From: DASYTH01 sp045806965 | GTDB taxonomy: Bacteria > Actinomycetota > Actinomycetes > Mycobacteriales > Pseudonocardiaceae | DNA: 64,000 nt | Direction of reading: 5' to 3' | Assembly (NCBI GenBank): GCA_045806965.1 | Contig: JBJMIG010000066.1 | Coordinates: forward strand, 77,585-141,584 | Shown here: one piece after another, positions 40,093 through 49,085 of the stretch | Position numbering within the stretch: the stretch's first letter is position 1 | Layout: each line of letters begins with the position of its first letter | The notes under the pieces: generated by a model | Told to the model about the DNA's origin: nothing | Databases searched by the model: none | What the model saw: only the letters and a program-made list of their open reading frames with translations | Position numbers and translations under genes: made by a program

Positions 40093-41435
40093 GCACCTCG
40101 GCCGACGCGCCATCCTCGCCGGCGATGCCGGCGCCGGCACCCCCTGGCGGGCGGGCCGGCGCCGAAGGGCGCGTCGGGCCGCGCCGGCTGCTCGCCATGC
40201 CGAACTTTCGCAGGTTGTTGTTCAGCCGCTTCGCCGCGCAGTGGGGGGACGGCCTGTTCCAGGCCGGTCTGGCCGGCGCGGTGATGTTCAACCCGGAGCG
40301 CGGCGCGTCCCCGCTGGCCATCGCCGCCGGTTTCACCGTGCTGCTGCTGCCGTACTCGCTCGTCGGGCCGTTCGCCGGCGCGCTGCTCGATCGCTGGGAC
40401 CGGCGCCAGGTGCTGGTGGTGGCCAACCTGCTGCGCGGTGCGTTGATCCTGTTGTGCGCGCTCGGCGTGGCCGCCGGGGCGAACGGCAGCGTGTTGCTGA
40501 TGCTCGCCCTGGTGACGGTGGGGGTCAGCCGGTTCGTACTGTCGGGGCTCTCCGCCGCGCTGCCGCACGTGGTGCCGGTACGCACCCTGGTCGAGGCGAA
40601 CGCCCTGGCCGCAACGCTCGGCGCGGTGATCGCGGTGCTCGGCGCGGTGTGCGCGGTCGGCCTTCGAGCGGTTTTCGGCGCGGGCAACGTCGGCTCCGGC
40701 TGGACCACCGGGCTCGCCGCGCTCGGCTCGCTGCTGGCCGCCGCCTTCGCGGCCCGGTTCGCGCGCGCCGCGCTCGGCCCCGACGACGTCGACGAGCCGG
40801 CCGTGGCCGCGATCGCGGTGGCGCGCGGGCTGTTCGACGGCGGCCGGGCGGCGCTGCGCAGCCCGAGCGTGTCCGCCGGGTTCGTCGCGCTGTTCGCGCA
40901 CCGCGCCGCGGTCGGCATCTCGTTCCTGATCACCGTGCTGTTGATGCGTTACACGTTCACCGACCTCGGCCCGCTCAAGGCCGGGCTGCCCGGGCTCGGT
41001 GAGATCTTCGTGGCCGGCGGGCTCGGCATCCTGGTGGCCGGGCTGACCACCGCGCGGCTGGTCGAGCGGTTCGGCCGCCGGCAGGCGGTGTGCGGCGCGT
41101 TGCTGTTGGCCGCGGCGGCTCAGCTCGGCCTCGGCCTGCCGATGGTGCTGCCGTCGATACTGCTGGCCACCTTCGTGATCATCTACGCCGGTCAGGTGAT
41201 CAAGCTCTGCGTGGACGCCGCCTGCCAGCGTGACATCGGTGACGAGGCCAGGGGCCGGGTGTTCGCGCTCTACGACACGCTGTTCAACATCACCCAGGTG
41301 GTGGCGGTGGCGATCGCCGCGGCGGTGGTCCCGATGCACGGCCGGTCGCCGGTCATGATCCTCGTGGCCACCGCGCTCTACCTGCTCGGGCTGGCCGGCT
41401 TCGTCCTGGTCAGCCGGCGGCACCCGGCGCGGTGA
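40089..41435 (+). CDS. MFS transporter
   Basis: A 448-residue membrane protein with about 12 helices of the MFS_3/enterobactin exporter-like type. A ~25-residue Pro/Ala-rich cytoplasmic tail is followed by FRRLLFSRFAAQWGDGLFQAGLAG (helix 1), the motif-A-like loop GALLDRWDRRQVLVVANLLRGALI near 95-118, and a second copy with RLVERFGRRQAVCGALLLAAA near 335-355. GTG at 40089 has GGAGA 5 nt upstream. Rv0037c holds the equivalent place next to the YqgE gene in M. tuberculosis. The substrate is unknown. The 3' end overlaps cca by 26 nt. Confidence 0.85.
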   Translation: MSTSADAPSSPAMPAPAPPGGRAGAEGRVGPRRLLAMPNFRRLLFSRFAAQWGDGLFQAGLAGAVMFNPERGASPLAIAAGFTVLLLPYSLVGPFAGALLDRWDRRQVLVVANLLRGALILLCALGVAAGANGSVLLMLALVTVGVSRFVLSGLSAALPHVVPVRTLVEANALAATLGAVIAVLGAVCAVGLRAVFGAGNVGSGWTTGLAALGSLLAAAFAARFARAALGPDDVDEPAVAAIAVARGLFDGGRAALRSPSVSAGFVALFAHRAAVGISFLITVLLMRYTFTDLGPLKAGLPGLGEIFVAGGLGILVAGLTTARLVERFGRRQAVCGALLLAAAAQLGLGLPMVLPSILLATFVIIYAGQVIKLCVDAACQRDIGDEARGRVFALYDTLFNITQVVAVAIAAAVVPMHGRSPVMILVATALYLLGLAGFVLVSRRHPAR

Positions 41436-42861
41436 TGCCGCGCTCCGCGGCCCAGCGGAGCAGCTCGGCGGCCGCCTCGTCGTGGTCGAGCGGGCCGCGA
41501 TCGAGGCGCAACTCCTTGAGGTGCTGCCAGGCCTGGCCGACCAGGGGTCCCGGCGCGATGCCGAGCAGCTTCATGATCTCGTTGCCGTCCAGGTCCGGGC
41601 GCACCCTGGCCAGGTCCTCCTCGGCGGCGATCCGGGCGATTCGCGCCTCGAGCTCGTCGTAGGTCCGCTGCAACGCGATGGCCTTGCGCCGGTTGCGGGT
41701 GGTGCAGTCGGCGCGGACCAGCTTGTGCAGCCGGGAGAGCAGCGGCCCGGCGTCGGTGACGTAGCGGCGCACCGCCGAGTCGGTCCACTCGCCCCGGCCG
41801 TAGCCGTGGAACCGCAGGTGCAAGTACACCAGTTGGGACACGTCCTCGACGATCTCCTTGGCGTAGCGCAGCTCGCGCAGCCGCCTGCGGGCCAGCTTGG
41901 CGCCGACCACCTCGTGGTGGTGGAAGCTCACCCCGCCGCCCGGCAGGTGCCGGCGGGTGTCCGGCTTGCCGATGTCGTGCAGCAGTGCGGCCAGCCGCAG
42001 CACCAGGTCCGGCTCGCCGCCCGGCTCCTCCAGCTCGATCGCCTGGTCGAGCACCACCAGGGAGTGCTGGTAGACGTCCTTGTGCTGATGGTGCTCGTCG
42101 ATCTCCAGCCGCATCGCCGGCACCTCGGGCAGCACGCGGTCGGCCAACCCGGTGTCGACCATCAGCGCGATCCCGTCCGTCGGCTGCGCCCCGCAGAGCA
42201 GCTTGGACAGCTCCGCCTGCACCCGTTCCACGGTGATCCGCTCGATCTGCCCGCTCATCGCGGTCATCGCCGCGACCACCCTCGGCGCCGGGTGGAAACC
42301 GAGCTGGCTGACGAACCGGGCCGCCCGCAGCATCCGCAGCGGGTCGTCGGCGAAGGACTCCTCCGGCGTCGCCGGGGTGTCCAACCGGCGCTCGGCCAGG
42401 GCGCTCAGCCCGCCATGCGGATCGATGAATTGCTTTGTCGACAACTCAGACGTCAACTCGATGGCCATCGCGTTGACCGTGAAGTCGCGCCGGACCAGGT
42501 CACCCTCGATCGAGTCGCCGAAGCGCACCTCGGGATTGCGGCTGACCCGGTCGTAGGAGTCCGCCCGGAACGTGGTCACCTCGCAGGTGACGCCGTTCTT
42601 GCTGGCGCCGACCGTGCCGAACGCGATGCCGATGTCCCAGACCGCATCCGTCCAGCCGGACAGAATCCGCTGCACCTCGAGCGGGCGGGCCTCGGTGGTG
42701 AAGTCCAGATCGGTGCCGAGCCGGCCGAGTATGGCATCTCGCACGCTGCCGCCGACCAGGTACAGCCGGTGCCCGGCCGCGCGGAACCGGGCAGCCAGGT
42801 CTTCCGCGATAGGTGAGATCCGCAACAGCTCTTCTACCGTGCTCAGGCGGGACATCGACAC
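41410..42861 (-). CDS. cca: CCA tRNA nucleotidyltransferase
   Basis: Adds or repairs the 3' CCA of tRNAs. The 483-residue class II nucleotidyltransferase (annotated pcnA in mycobacteria) has LVGGSVRDAILGRLGTDLDFTTEARP near 35 with the two metal-binding Asp residues. RRDFTVNAMAIEL, GLSALAERRLDTPATPEESFADDPLRMLRAARFVSQLGF and an HD domain (LLHDIGKPDTRR near 255) follow. GTG at 42861 is 8 nt after a TACGCT -10 and gives M-S-M-S-R-L; ATG at 42855 is the alternative. It is divergent from the NUDIX gene, and its end overlaps the MFS gene by 26 nt. Confidence 0.93.
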   Translation of the reverse strand: MSMSRLSTVEELLRISPIAEDLAARFRAAGHRLYLVGGSVRDAILGRLGTDLDFTTEARPLEVQRILSGWTDAVWDIGIAFGTVGASKNGVTCEVTTFRADSYDRVSRNPEVRFGDSIEGDLVRRDFTVNAMAIELTSELSTKQFIDPHGGLSALAERRLDTPATPEESFADDPLRMLRAARFVSQLGFHPAPRVVAAMTAMSGQIERITVERVQAELSKLLCGAQPTDGIALMVDTGLADRVLPEVPAMRLEIDEHHQHKDVYQHSLVVLDQAIELEEPGGEPDLVLRLAALLHDIGKPDTRRHLPGGGVSFHHHEVVGAKLARRRLRELRYAKEIVEDVSQLVYLHLRFHGYGRGEWTDSAVRRYVTDAGPLLSRLHKLVRADCTTRNRRKAIALQRTYDELEARIARIAAEEDLARVRPDLDGNEIMKLLGIAPGPLVGQAWQHLKELRLDRGPLDHDEAAAELLRWAAERGITAPGAAG

Positions 42862-42869
42862 GAGAGTCG

Positions 42870-42875
42870 AGCGTA
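42870..42875 (-). promoter_or_regulatory. -10 element (TACGCT) for cca
   Basis: On the minus strand TACGCT is 8 nt before the GTG at 42861; no Shine-Dalgarno sequence is present. Confidence 0.5.
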
Positions 42876-42938
42876 TCTGCCATGTCGCCAGGTTTACCCG
42901 ACCACCTCGGCGAGAAGTCCATGGTCGCGCGGTCGCAC

Positions 42939-42944
42939 TACGAT
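42939..42944 (+). promoter_or_regulatory. -10 element (TACGAT) for the NUDIX operon
   Basis: TACGAT is 7 nt before the ATG at 42952, indicating a leaderless transcript for NUDIX-DUF6049 and perhaps beyond. Confidence 0.55.
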
Positions 42945-42951
42945 CGCGAAC

Positions 42952-43470
42952 ATGCCCACCTCCTCCGGCCGCTCTCGCGGTGCCCGCTCCGGGCGGCGCG
43001 GCCGGCGGCGCGGCCGGCGGGTCACCGCGGTGGACGAGACCTCGGCCGGCGGGGTCGTGCTGGACGCGGAGCAGGCCAACGTGGCGCTGATCGGCCGGCT
43101 CGACCGGCGCGGCCGGCTGCTCTGGTCCCTGCCGAAGGGGCACATCGAGGAGGGCGAGACGCCGGAGCAGACCGCGATGCGCGAGGTGGCCGAGGAAACC
43201 GGCATCTCCAGCGAGGTGCTGCGCCCGCTCGGCACCATCGACTACTGGTTCGTCGCCGACAACCGGCGCATTCACAAAACCGTGCATCACTACCTGATGC
43301 AGGCCGTCGCGGGCGAGCTGTCCGACGCCGACGTCGAGGTGACCGAGGTGGCCTGGGTCGCGCTGGACGAGCTGGACGAGCGGCTGGCCTACGCCGACGA
43401 GCGCCGCCTGGTGCGCAAGGCCCGCGAGCTGCTCGACGAGCGGGTGGCGGGGCAGGAGGGGACCGCATGA
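42952..43470 (+). CDS. NUDIX hydrolase
   Basis: A 172-residue hydrolase of nucleoside-diphosphate-linked compounds. The NUDIX box GHIEEGETPEQTAMREVAEETGI (about 64-86) is complete. A very basic N-terminus (residues 4-22, rich in Arg/Gly) precedes the fold and might bind nucleic acid. It is the positional equivalent of Rv3908 (mutT4). The ATG of the next gene overlaps its TGA (ATGA). The substrate is not predictable; nucleotide-pool sanitation is usual for the group. Confidence 0.9.
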   Translation: MPTSSGRSRGARSGRRGRRRGRRVTAVDETSAGGVVLDAEQANVALIGRLDRRGRLLWSLPKGHIEEGETPEQTAMREVAEETGISSEVLRPLGTIDYWFVADNRRIHKTVHHYLMQAVAGELSDADVEVTEVAWVALDELDERLAYADERRLVRKARELLDERVAGQEGTA

Positions 43471-45680
43471 ACCGGCTCGCCGCCTGGCTCGGGGTGCTCC
43501 TGGCCGTGGCCATGCTGCTGCCGCTCGGCACGGCCGGCGACGCGGCTGCCCAGCCGGTGCCGGACCAGCCCAGCCGGATGCGGCTGGACATCGAGTCGCT
43601 GTCCCCCCGGCTGCTCACCGCGGACAGCACGTCGGTGACGGTCACGGGGCGGGTGACCAACACCGGCGACCGGCGCATCGACGACATCCGGGCACAGCTG
43701 CTCCGGGGCGAGCCACTGGACACCGAGCAGCGGCTGCGCGGCGCCACCAGCGGCACGCCGGACTCGGCCAGGTCGCCCTTCGTGGTGGTGAGCGACGCGC
43801 TCGAGCCCGGGCAGAGCGCCCAGGTCGCGCTCACCGTGCCGGTCCGAGGCGGGGACACCTCGCTGAAGATCGACAGCACCGGCGTGTACCAACTCCTGGT
43901 CAACATCAACGGCCGGCCCGAGTACGGCGGCCGGGCCCGGCTCGCCGCGGTGTCCGTGCTGCTGCCCGTGCTGTCCGTACCGGGCGGCACCGCCACCCCG
44001 CCGGCCGCACGAACCGGCATCACCGTCCTCTGGCCGCTGATCGACGACCATCCTCGGCTGGTGCCGTCGCCCGACGGCCGCTCGCTGCTCTCCGACGACG
44101 GGCTGGCCCAGTCGCTGTCCCCGGGCGGCCGGCTCTACGGCCTGGTCAGCACTGCCGCGCAGGCCGGCGCGGCGAACCAGGACCTGCTCGACGGGCTGTG
44201 TTTCGCCGTCGACCCGGACCTGCTCGACACCGCCAGGCAGATGAGCACCGGCTACCGCTACCGCACCGGCGACGGCGGCACGGCCGAAGGCGCCGGGGCC
44301 GCGGCGGCCAAGACGTGGCTCGCCGACCTCGAGGCGCTCACCACCGGCCGGTGCGTGATCGCGGTCCCGTACGCCGACGCCGACCTGGTGGCGTTGTCCC
44401 GGGCCGGCGCCGTGGACCTGCAGAAGCCCGCCCTGAACAGCGCGGCGGTGGTGAACGACCTGCTCAAGCCGGCGGGACTGCCGGGCACCGTGCTCTGGCC
44501 GGCTGGCGGCACGCTGGACCAGCGCACCCTGCTCGACCTGGCCGGCAGCACGCCGACCACAGTGCTGGCCGACCCCGCGCACCTGCACAACCGGCAGGGC
44601 AGCGCGCCGTACCGGGTGAGCGCGCCGAGCGGTACCGGCGCGATCCAGGCGTTGCCCGTCGACACCCTGGTCTCCTCCTACCTCGACGACGCCGGCAGCT
44701 CGATCAGCGCCGCGACCACCTCCACCACCCCCGGCGAGGAACACCCGGTCTCGGTCCAGAACGGGCTGGCGGCGCTGGCCTTCCAGGCGGCCTTCGCCGC
44801 GCCCGGCCCGGACGGCCGGCCGTCGGCGCTGATCGCTCCGCCGCGCCGGTGGGCCGCCCCGGCGGCGGAGCTCGGCGTGTTCCTCCAGGCGCTCGGCCAG
44901 ATGTTCGACGCCGACCTGGCCCGGCCCCGGCCGCTGGCCGAGCTGGTCTCGGCGAACCCGAGGGGCAGCACCTCCGGCCTGGACTACAGCGCGCAGGACA
45001 GCGCGGCCGAGATCGCCCCTGGGGCGTCCGCCGAGGTGGTCCGGATCAACAACGCCCGCCGTGACCTGGTCGGCTCCATGCGCATCGACGACACCTACCA
45101 GGTTGACCCGAACACCCTGTTCACCCCGCTGCAGTACGGCCTGCTGCGCGGCACGTCCACCGCCTGGCGCGGGCACGAGCAGCAGGCCGACCGCGCGGTG
45201 GACGAAGTGGCCGCCCAGCTCGACGCGCTGCGCGCGCAGGTCACGGTGAGCAACGCCGGCCGGCCGCTCACCCTGGCCTCCGGCCACAGCCCGATCCCGG
45301 TACTGCTCAGCAACACGCTGCCGGTCGCGGTGGTGGTCCGGGTGCGCCTCGCGGACACCCCCGGCCTTCGCCCGGAGTCCGTGCCGGACGTGCTGATTCC
45401 GGCCCGCAGCCGGGTGAACCCGCTGGTCGCCGCCGAGGTGATCAGGTCGGGGCGGTTCACCCTTGACGTGTCGCTGTCCACACCGACCGGCACCCCGCTC
45501 GGCTCCACCGCCCGGCTTGAGCTCAGCTCGACCACCCAGGGCTCGGTCACCCTGATCCTCACCGGCAGCGCGGCCGGCGTGCTCCTCCTGCTGGTCGGGC
45601 TGCGCCTGGTGCGCCGGTTCCGAGCCGGGCGGACCGGGGTCGTACCGGGGGGTCCGCCGGCCGAGGGCGGTGCGAACTGA
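43467..45680 (+). CDS. DUF6049 family exported membrane protein
   Basis: A 737-residue protein orthologous by position to Rv3909. A signal peptide (about 1-29, ending AAAQP) is followed by an Ig-like N-terminal domain (LSPRLLTADSTSVTVTGRVTNTGDRRIDDIRAQL). A large extracytoplasmic domain, a second beta domain near 590-690 and a C-terminal transmembrane helix (about 695-717) with a basic cytoplasmic tail complete it. It is coupled to the NUDIX gene by ATGA and precedes murJ by 44 nt. The conserved linkage with the lipid II flippase points to a role in peptidoglycan assembly at the outer membrane face. Molecular function unknown. Confidence 0.85.
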   Translation: MNRLAAWLGVLLAVAMLLPLGTAGDAAAQPVPDQPSRMRLDIESLSPRLLTADSTSVTVTGRVTNTGDRRIDDIRAQLLRGEPLDTEQRLRGATSGTPDSARSPFVVVSDALEPGQSAQVALTVPVRGGDTSLKIDSTGVYQLLVNINGRPEYGGRARLAAVSVLLPVLSVPGGTATPPAARTGITVLWPLIDDHPRLVPSPDGRSLLSDDGLAQSLSPGGRLYGLVSTAAQAGAANQDLLDGLCFAVDPDLLDTARQMSTGYRYRTGDGGTAEGAGAAAAKTWLADLEALTTGRCVIAVPYADADLVALSRAGAVDLQKPALNSAAVVNDLLKPAGLPGTVLWPAGGTLDQRTLLDLAGSTPTTVLADPAHLHNRQGSAPYRVSAPSGTGAIQALPVDTLVSSYLDDAGSSISAATTSTTPGEEHPVSVQNGLAALAFQAAFAAPGPDGRPSALIAPPRRWAAPAAELGVFLQALGQMFDADLARPRPLAELVSANPRGSTSGLDYSAQDSAAEIAPGASAEVVRINNARRDLVGSMRIDDTYQVDPNTLFTPLQYGLLRGTSTAWRGHEQQADRAVDEVAAQLDALRAQVTVSNAGRPLTLASGHSPIPVLLSNTLPVAVVVRVRLADTPGLRPESVPDVLIPARSRVNPLVAAEVIRSGRFTLDVSLSTPTGTPLGSTARLELSSTTQGSVTLILTGSAAGVLLLLVGLRLVRRFRAGRTGVVPGGPPAEGGAN

Positions 45681-45710
45681 GCGAGGCGAGGCTCACCGGC
45701 GGCCCCGTTG

Positions 45711-45716
45711 CACAAT
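45711..45716 (+). promoter_or_regulatory. -10 element (CACAAT) for murJ
   Basis: CACAAT is 8 nt before the GTG at 45725 in the 44-nt gap after DUF6049; no Shine-Dalgarno sequence is seen. Confidence 0.4.
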
Positions 45717-45724
45717 CTCCGGCT

Positions 45725-47323
45725 GTGCCCGGCGCCCGAACCCAGACCCCGTCGCTGGCCAGGGCCAGCGGATCACTGGCGATCGCCACGCTGGTCAGCC
45801 GGATCACCGGCTTCGGCTGGAAGGTCGTGCTGGCCTGGGTGGTCGGTTTCAGCACGATCAACGACTCGTTCACCGTCGCGTCCAACTTCCCGACGATCAT
45901 CAACGAACTGCTCCTCGGCGGCGTGCTGACCAGCGTGGTGGTGCCGCTGCTGGTCCGGGCGCAGAAGGAGGACCGCGACGCCGGCTTGGCCTACACCCAG
46001 CGGCTGCTCACCGTCGGATTGGTGGTGCTGGCCGCCGGCACCGTGGTGGCGATCGCCTGCGCACCGCTGCTCACCGCCGCATACACCAGCGACTCCGCCT
46101 CGAACCCTCGGCTGACCACGGCGTTCAGCTACCTGATGCTGCCCGCCATCGTGTTCCTGGGGATGAGCGCGATGCTCATGGCGGTGCTCAACTCCCGGCA
46201 GCGGTTCACCGCGACCGGCTGGGCGCCGGTGCTCAACAACGTGGTGATGTTCACCGTGATCGGCCTGTACGCGGTGCTGCCCGGGAAGATCTCGCTGGAT
46301 CCGGTCCGGATGGGCCAGGCCAAGCTGCTGGTGCTCGGCCTGGGGTTCCCGGTAGGGATCGCCTCCCAACTGCTGGTGCTCGGCCCGGCATTGCGCCGGA
46401 CCGGGTTCACCTTCCGCTGGCGGTGGGGCTGGGATCGCCGGCTCGCCGAGTTCGGCGGGCTGGCCGTGTGGGTGGTTTGCTACACCCTGCTCGGCCAACT
46501 CGGCCTGTCCGCCATCACCAACGCGGCCACCTCGGGAGCCAGCGGCGGCGCGGCGATCTACGCCGGCACCTGGCTGCTGCTCCAGTTCCCGTACGGCGTG
46601 ATCGGCGTCTCGCTGCTCACCGTGATCATGCCGAGGATGAGCGCCGCCGCGGCGGACGGGGACTTCCGTCGGGTGATCGACGACCTCGCGCTCGGCAGCC
46701 GGCTGTCCATCGTGCTGCTCGGCCCGCTGTGCGCGCTGATGACCGTGCTCGGCCCGCAGATCGGCACCGCCTTGTTCTCCATCGGCAACGCCGACGCGGA
46801 CGCCACCAGGCTCGGCCTGTCGATCACCGCGTCGGCCTTCGGCGTGCTGCCGTACGCGATCGTCATGCTCCAGTTGCGGGTGTTCTACGCCATGAAGGAC
46901 GCCCGCACCCCGACGATGATCATGCTGATCATGACCGCGGTGAAGGTCCCGCTGTCCTACCTGTGCCCGCACGTGCTCGAGCCGCGCTCGGTGGTCTACG
47001 GGCTGACGTTCATCAACTCGTTCACGTTCCTGGTCGGGGTGCTGATTGGCGACCTGTGGCTGCGCCGGCGGCTCGGCCGGCTCGGCACCCGCCAGATCCT
47101 GCGCACCCTGGCCAAGACCGTGGTCGCGGCGACATGGGGGGCGGGCGCGGCACTGGCGATCGCCCTGTTGCTGCGGGCCGCGCTCGGGCCGGACTCGGTG
47201 GCCGGCGCCTGGCTCTCGCTGATCCTCGGCGGGCTGATCGGCGGGGGGGTCACGTTCGGGCTGATGACCCTGCTCCGGGTTCGGGAGACCTCGGCCGTGC
47301 TCGACCGGTTGCGCCGGCGTTGA
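45725..47323 (+). CDS. murJ: lipid II flippase MurJ
   Basis: A 532-residue MATE-like (MVF) membrane protein with about 14 helices that flips lipid II to the outer face for peptidoglycan synthesis. Family features include the N-terminal block SLAIATLVSRITGFGWKVVLAWVVGF, the loop after it with NDSFTVASNFPTIINELLLGG, and TVIMPRMSAAAADGDFRRVIDDLALGSRL near 300. It ends after the last helix. In M. tuberculosis the same protein (MviN, Rv3910) continues into a cytoplasmic pseudokinase and extracellular domain; here that part is a separate gene 66 nt downstream. Confidence 0.95.
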   Translation: MPGARTQTPSLARASGSLAIATLVSRITGFGWKVVLAWVVGFSTINDSFTVASNFPTIINELLLGGVLTSVVVPLLVRAQKEDRDAGLAYTQRLLTVGLVVLAAGTVVAIACAPLLTAAYTSDSASNPRLTTAFSYLMLPAIVFLGMSAMLMAVLNSRQRFTATGWAPVLNNVVMFTVIGLYAVLPGKISLDPVRMGQAKLLVLGLGFPVGIASQLLVLGPALRRTGFTFRWRWGWDRRLAEFGGLAVWVVCYTLLGQLGLSAITNAATSGASGGAAIYAGTWLLLQFPYGVIGVSLLTVIMPRMSAAAADGDFRRVIDDLALGSRLSIVLLGPLCALMTVLGPQIGTALFSIGNADADATRLGLSITASAFGVLPYAIVMLQLRVFYAMKDARTPTMIMLIMTAVKVPLSYLCPHVLEPRSVVYGLTFINSFTFLVGVLIGDLWLRRRLGRLGTRQILRTLAKTVVAATWGAGAALAIALLLRAALGPDSVAGAWLSLILGGLIGGGVTFGLMTLLRVRETSAVLDRLRRR

Positions 47324-47389
47324 CGCTCGTCGCATGTCGCGACCGGTTTTCCCGTAGGCTCGCTGGCAAGGCAGAACGCGGAGAGTGCG

Positions 47390-48940
47390 GTGACCACGAG
47401 ACGAACCGAGTATCCGGGCGGCGAGGGCAAGCCGGTGCTGCCGGCGACCGAAGAGCTCCTGATCCCGGGCGCCGTGGTGGGCGACGGTCGCTATCGACTG
47501 CTCGCCCAGTTCGGCGTGGACGAACGGGTGTCCGCCCATCTCTGGCGGGCCCGCGACGGCCAGCTTCGCCGCGATGTCGCGCTCACCATGCTGGTCGGCC
47601 AACCGGGCGACGCGGCCGCGGTCCAGGCGGCCAGGCGCACCCTTGAACGGGCCGCGCACGCGGCCCGGATCGGTCACCCCGGCATGGCCCGGGTGCTCGA
47701 CGTGCTCAACACCGGCAACGGCATCGGCCCCGACGAGGGCCTGCTCGGCGTCGTGGTCGCCGACTGGTCGCAGGGCACCGACCTGGTCGACCTGGTCGCC
47801 GAGCATCCGCTGCCAGGCGCCGCCGCGGCGCGCCTGCTCGAGCCGCTCGCCGCCGCGGTCGAGGTGGCCCATCACGCCGGGTTGGTGCTCGGCGTCGACC
47901 ACCCGCAGCGGATCCGGGTCACCTCGGTCGGTGGGCTGCGCCTGGCCTTCCCCGGCCCGCTGCCGGACGCCACGCTGCGCGACGACATCCGGGGCCTCGG
48001 CGCGATCCTGTACTTGCTGCTCACCGGCACCTGGCCGCTGCCGGGCGGCCCGACCGGGGTGCCACCCGCCCCAATCGGCCCGAACGGCCTGCTCGTCGCG
48101 CCGAGCGTGCTGCGCCCACAGGTGCCGGAGGAGCTGTCCCTGGCCGCGATCCGCAGCCTGGAGGACGCCTCGGCCGGCGGCATCCGGACCAGCACCACGC
48201 TGATCGGCGTGCTGGACCGGGTGTCCGACACCGATGAGGCGACCGAGCTGATGCCGCCGGTCGAGGACCACAACGACGACTCCACGGTGTGGACCACCCG
48301 GCCGCCAGCCCAGGACGACAACCGCAACCGGAAGCTGATCATCGGGGTCAGCGTGCTCGGCGTGGCCACCATCGGCGTGCTGATCTGGATCGGCACCCTG
48401 CTGGTCGGCTTCTTCACCGACGACACGGCCTCCGCGGGCGGCCCCACGGTGGTGGCCAGCGCGCCGGCCCAGCCGGGCGCCCCGGCGAACGCGTCGCCGC
48501 CGCAGCCGGCCGGGCCGATCCAGCCCGCCTCGATGAACGTCTACAACGTCAAGGGCGACCCGGACAACGCCAAGCGCGCCAACAACGCCGCGGACGGCAA
48601 CCAGAAGACGGTCTGGCGTACCTCCAAGTACAAGCAGCAGTTTCCCGCGCTCAAGCCGGGCATCGGGCTGATCGCCGGGTTCGCCGAACCGCTCAAGTTC
48701 GCCGCCGTCGCGATCGACTCGCCGAGCGACGGCACGGTCGTGGAGATCCGCACCGCCCCGTCGGACAAGCCGGCGTTCGAGGACACCAAGGTGATCGGCA
48801 AGGCCACCCTCACCGCGGGGCACAACGAGATCAAGCTCGACGCCGCCGAGCCGACCCAGTTCGTGGTCGTATGGATCACCCAACTCGGCTCGGGCAACGT
48901 CTCCGAGGTCTCCGAGCTGAGCTTCATCCGGGCCCAGTGA
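47390..48940 (+). CDS. membrane pseudokinase with extracellular beta-sandwich domain
   Basis: A 516-residue protein. A cytoplasmic protein-kinase-like domain (about 25-270) begins GDGRYRLLAQFGVDERVSAHLWRARDGQLRRDVALTML. It lacks the catalytic HRD and DFG motifs: the equivalent stretches read VLGVDHPQ and VGGLRLAF, so it should be inactive. A transmembrane helix (about 317-341) and a Pro/Ala linker follow. The C-terminal discoidin/CBM-like domain (about 380-516) includes VYNVKGDPDNAKRANNAADGNQKTVWRTSKY. It corresponds to the C-terminal half of mycobacterial MviN, where phosphorylation recruits FhaA to regulate lipid II flipping. GTG at 47390 has GGAGAG 5 nt upstream. Confidence 0.85.
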   Translation: MTTRRTEYPGGEGKPVLPATEELLIPGAVVGDGRYRLLAQFGVDERVSAHLWRARDGQLRRDVALTMLVGQPGDAAAVQAARRTLERAAHAARIGHPGMARVLDVLNTGNGIGPDEGLLGVVVADWSQGTDLVDLVAEHPLPGAAAARLLEPLAAAVEVAHHAGLVLGVDHPQRIRVTSVGGLRLAFPGPLPDATLRDDIRGLGAILYLLLTGTWPLPGGPTGVPPAPIGPNGLLVAPSVLRPQVPEELSLAAIRSLEDASAGGIRTSTTLIGVLDRVSDTDEATELMPPVEDHNDDSTVWTTRPPAQDDNRNRKLIIGVSVLGVATIGVLIWIGTLLVGFFTDDTASAGGPTVVASAPAQPGAPANASPPQPAGPIQPASMNVYNVKGDPDNAKRANNAADGNQKTVWRTSKYKQQFPALKPGIGLIAGFAEPLKFAAVAIDSPSDGTVVEIRTAPSDKPAFEDTKVIGKATLTAGHNEIKLDAAEPTQFVVVWITQLGSGNVSEVSELSFIRAQ

Positions 48941-49073
48941 GCGCGCTTGCGAACGACCGATGAGCACCATTGAGCACCGTCTGCGAGCAACATCACCGAG
49001 CCGGGAGCGAACTCGCCCGAACGAGTTCGCCGTCCGTGCGCGGTGACGTCGTGGACGGACCGGGTGGCCCGGA

Positions 49074-49079
49074 TATCCT
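49074..49079 (+). promoter_or_regulatory. -10 element (TATCCT) for sigM
   Basis: TATCCT is 6 nt before the GTG at 49086. The gap from the pseudokinase gene (48941-49085) otherwise holds GC-rich near-repeats with GAGC/GCGA motifs. Confidence 0.5.
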
Positions 49080-49085
49080 CGTCGC

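Noticed and set aside
47324..47389. Frameshift splitting a fused MviN gene
   Set aside because: MurJ ends normally after its last helix, and the next gene has its own GGAGAG and GTG after 66 nt of non-coding DNA.
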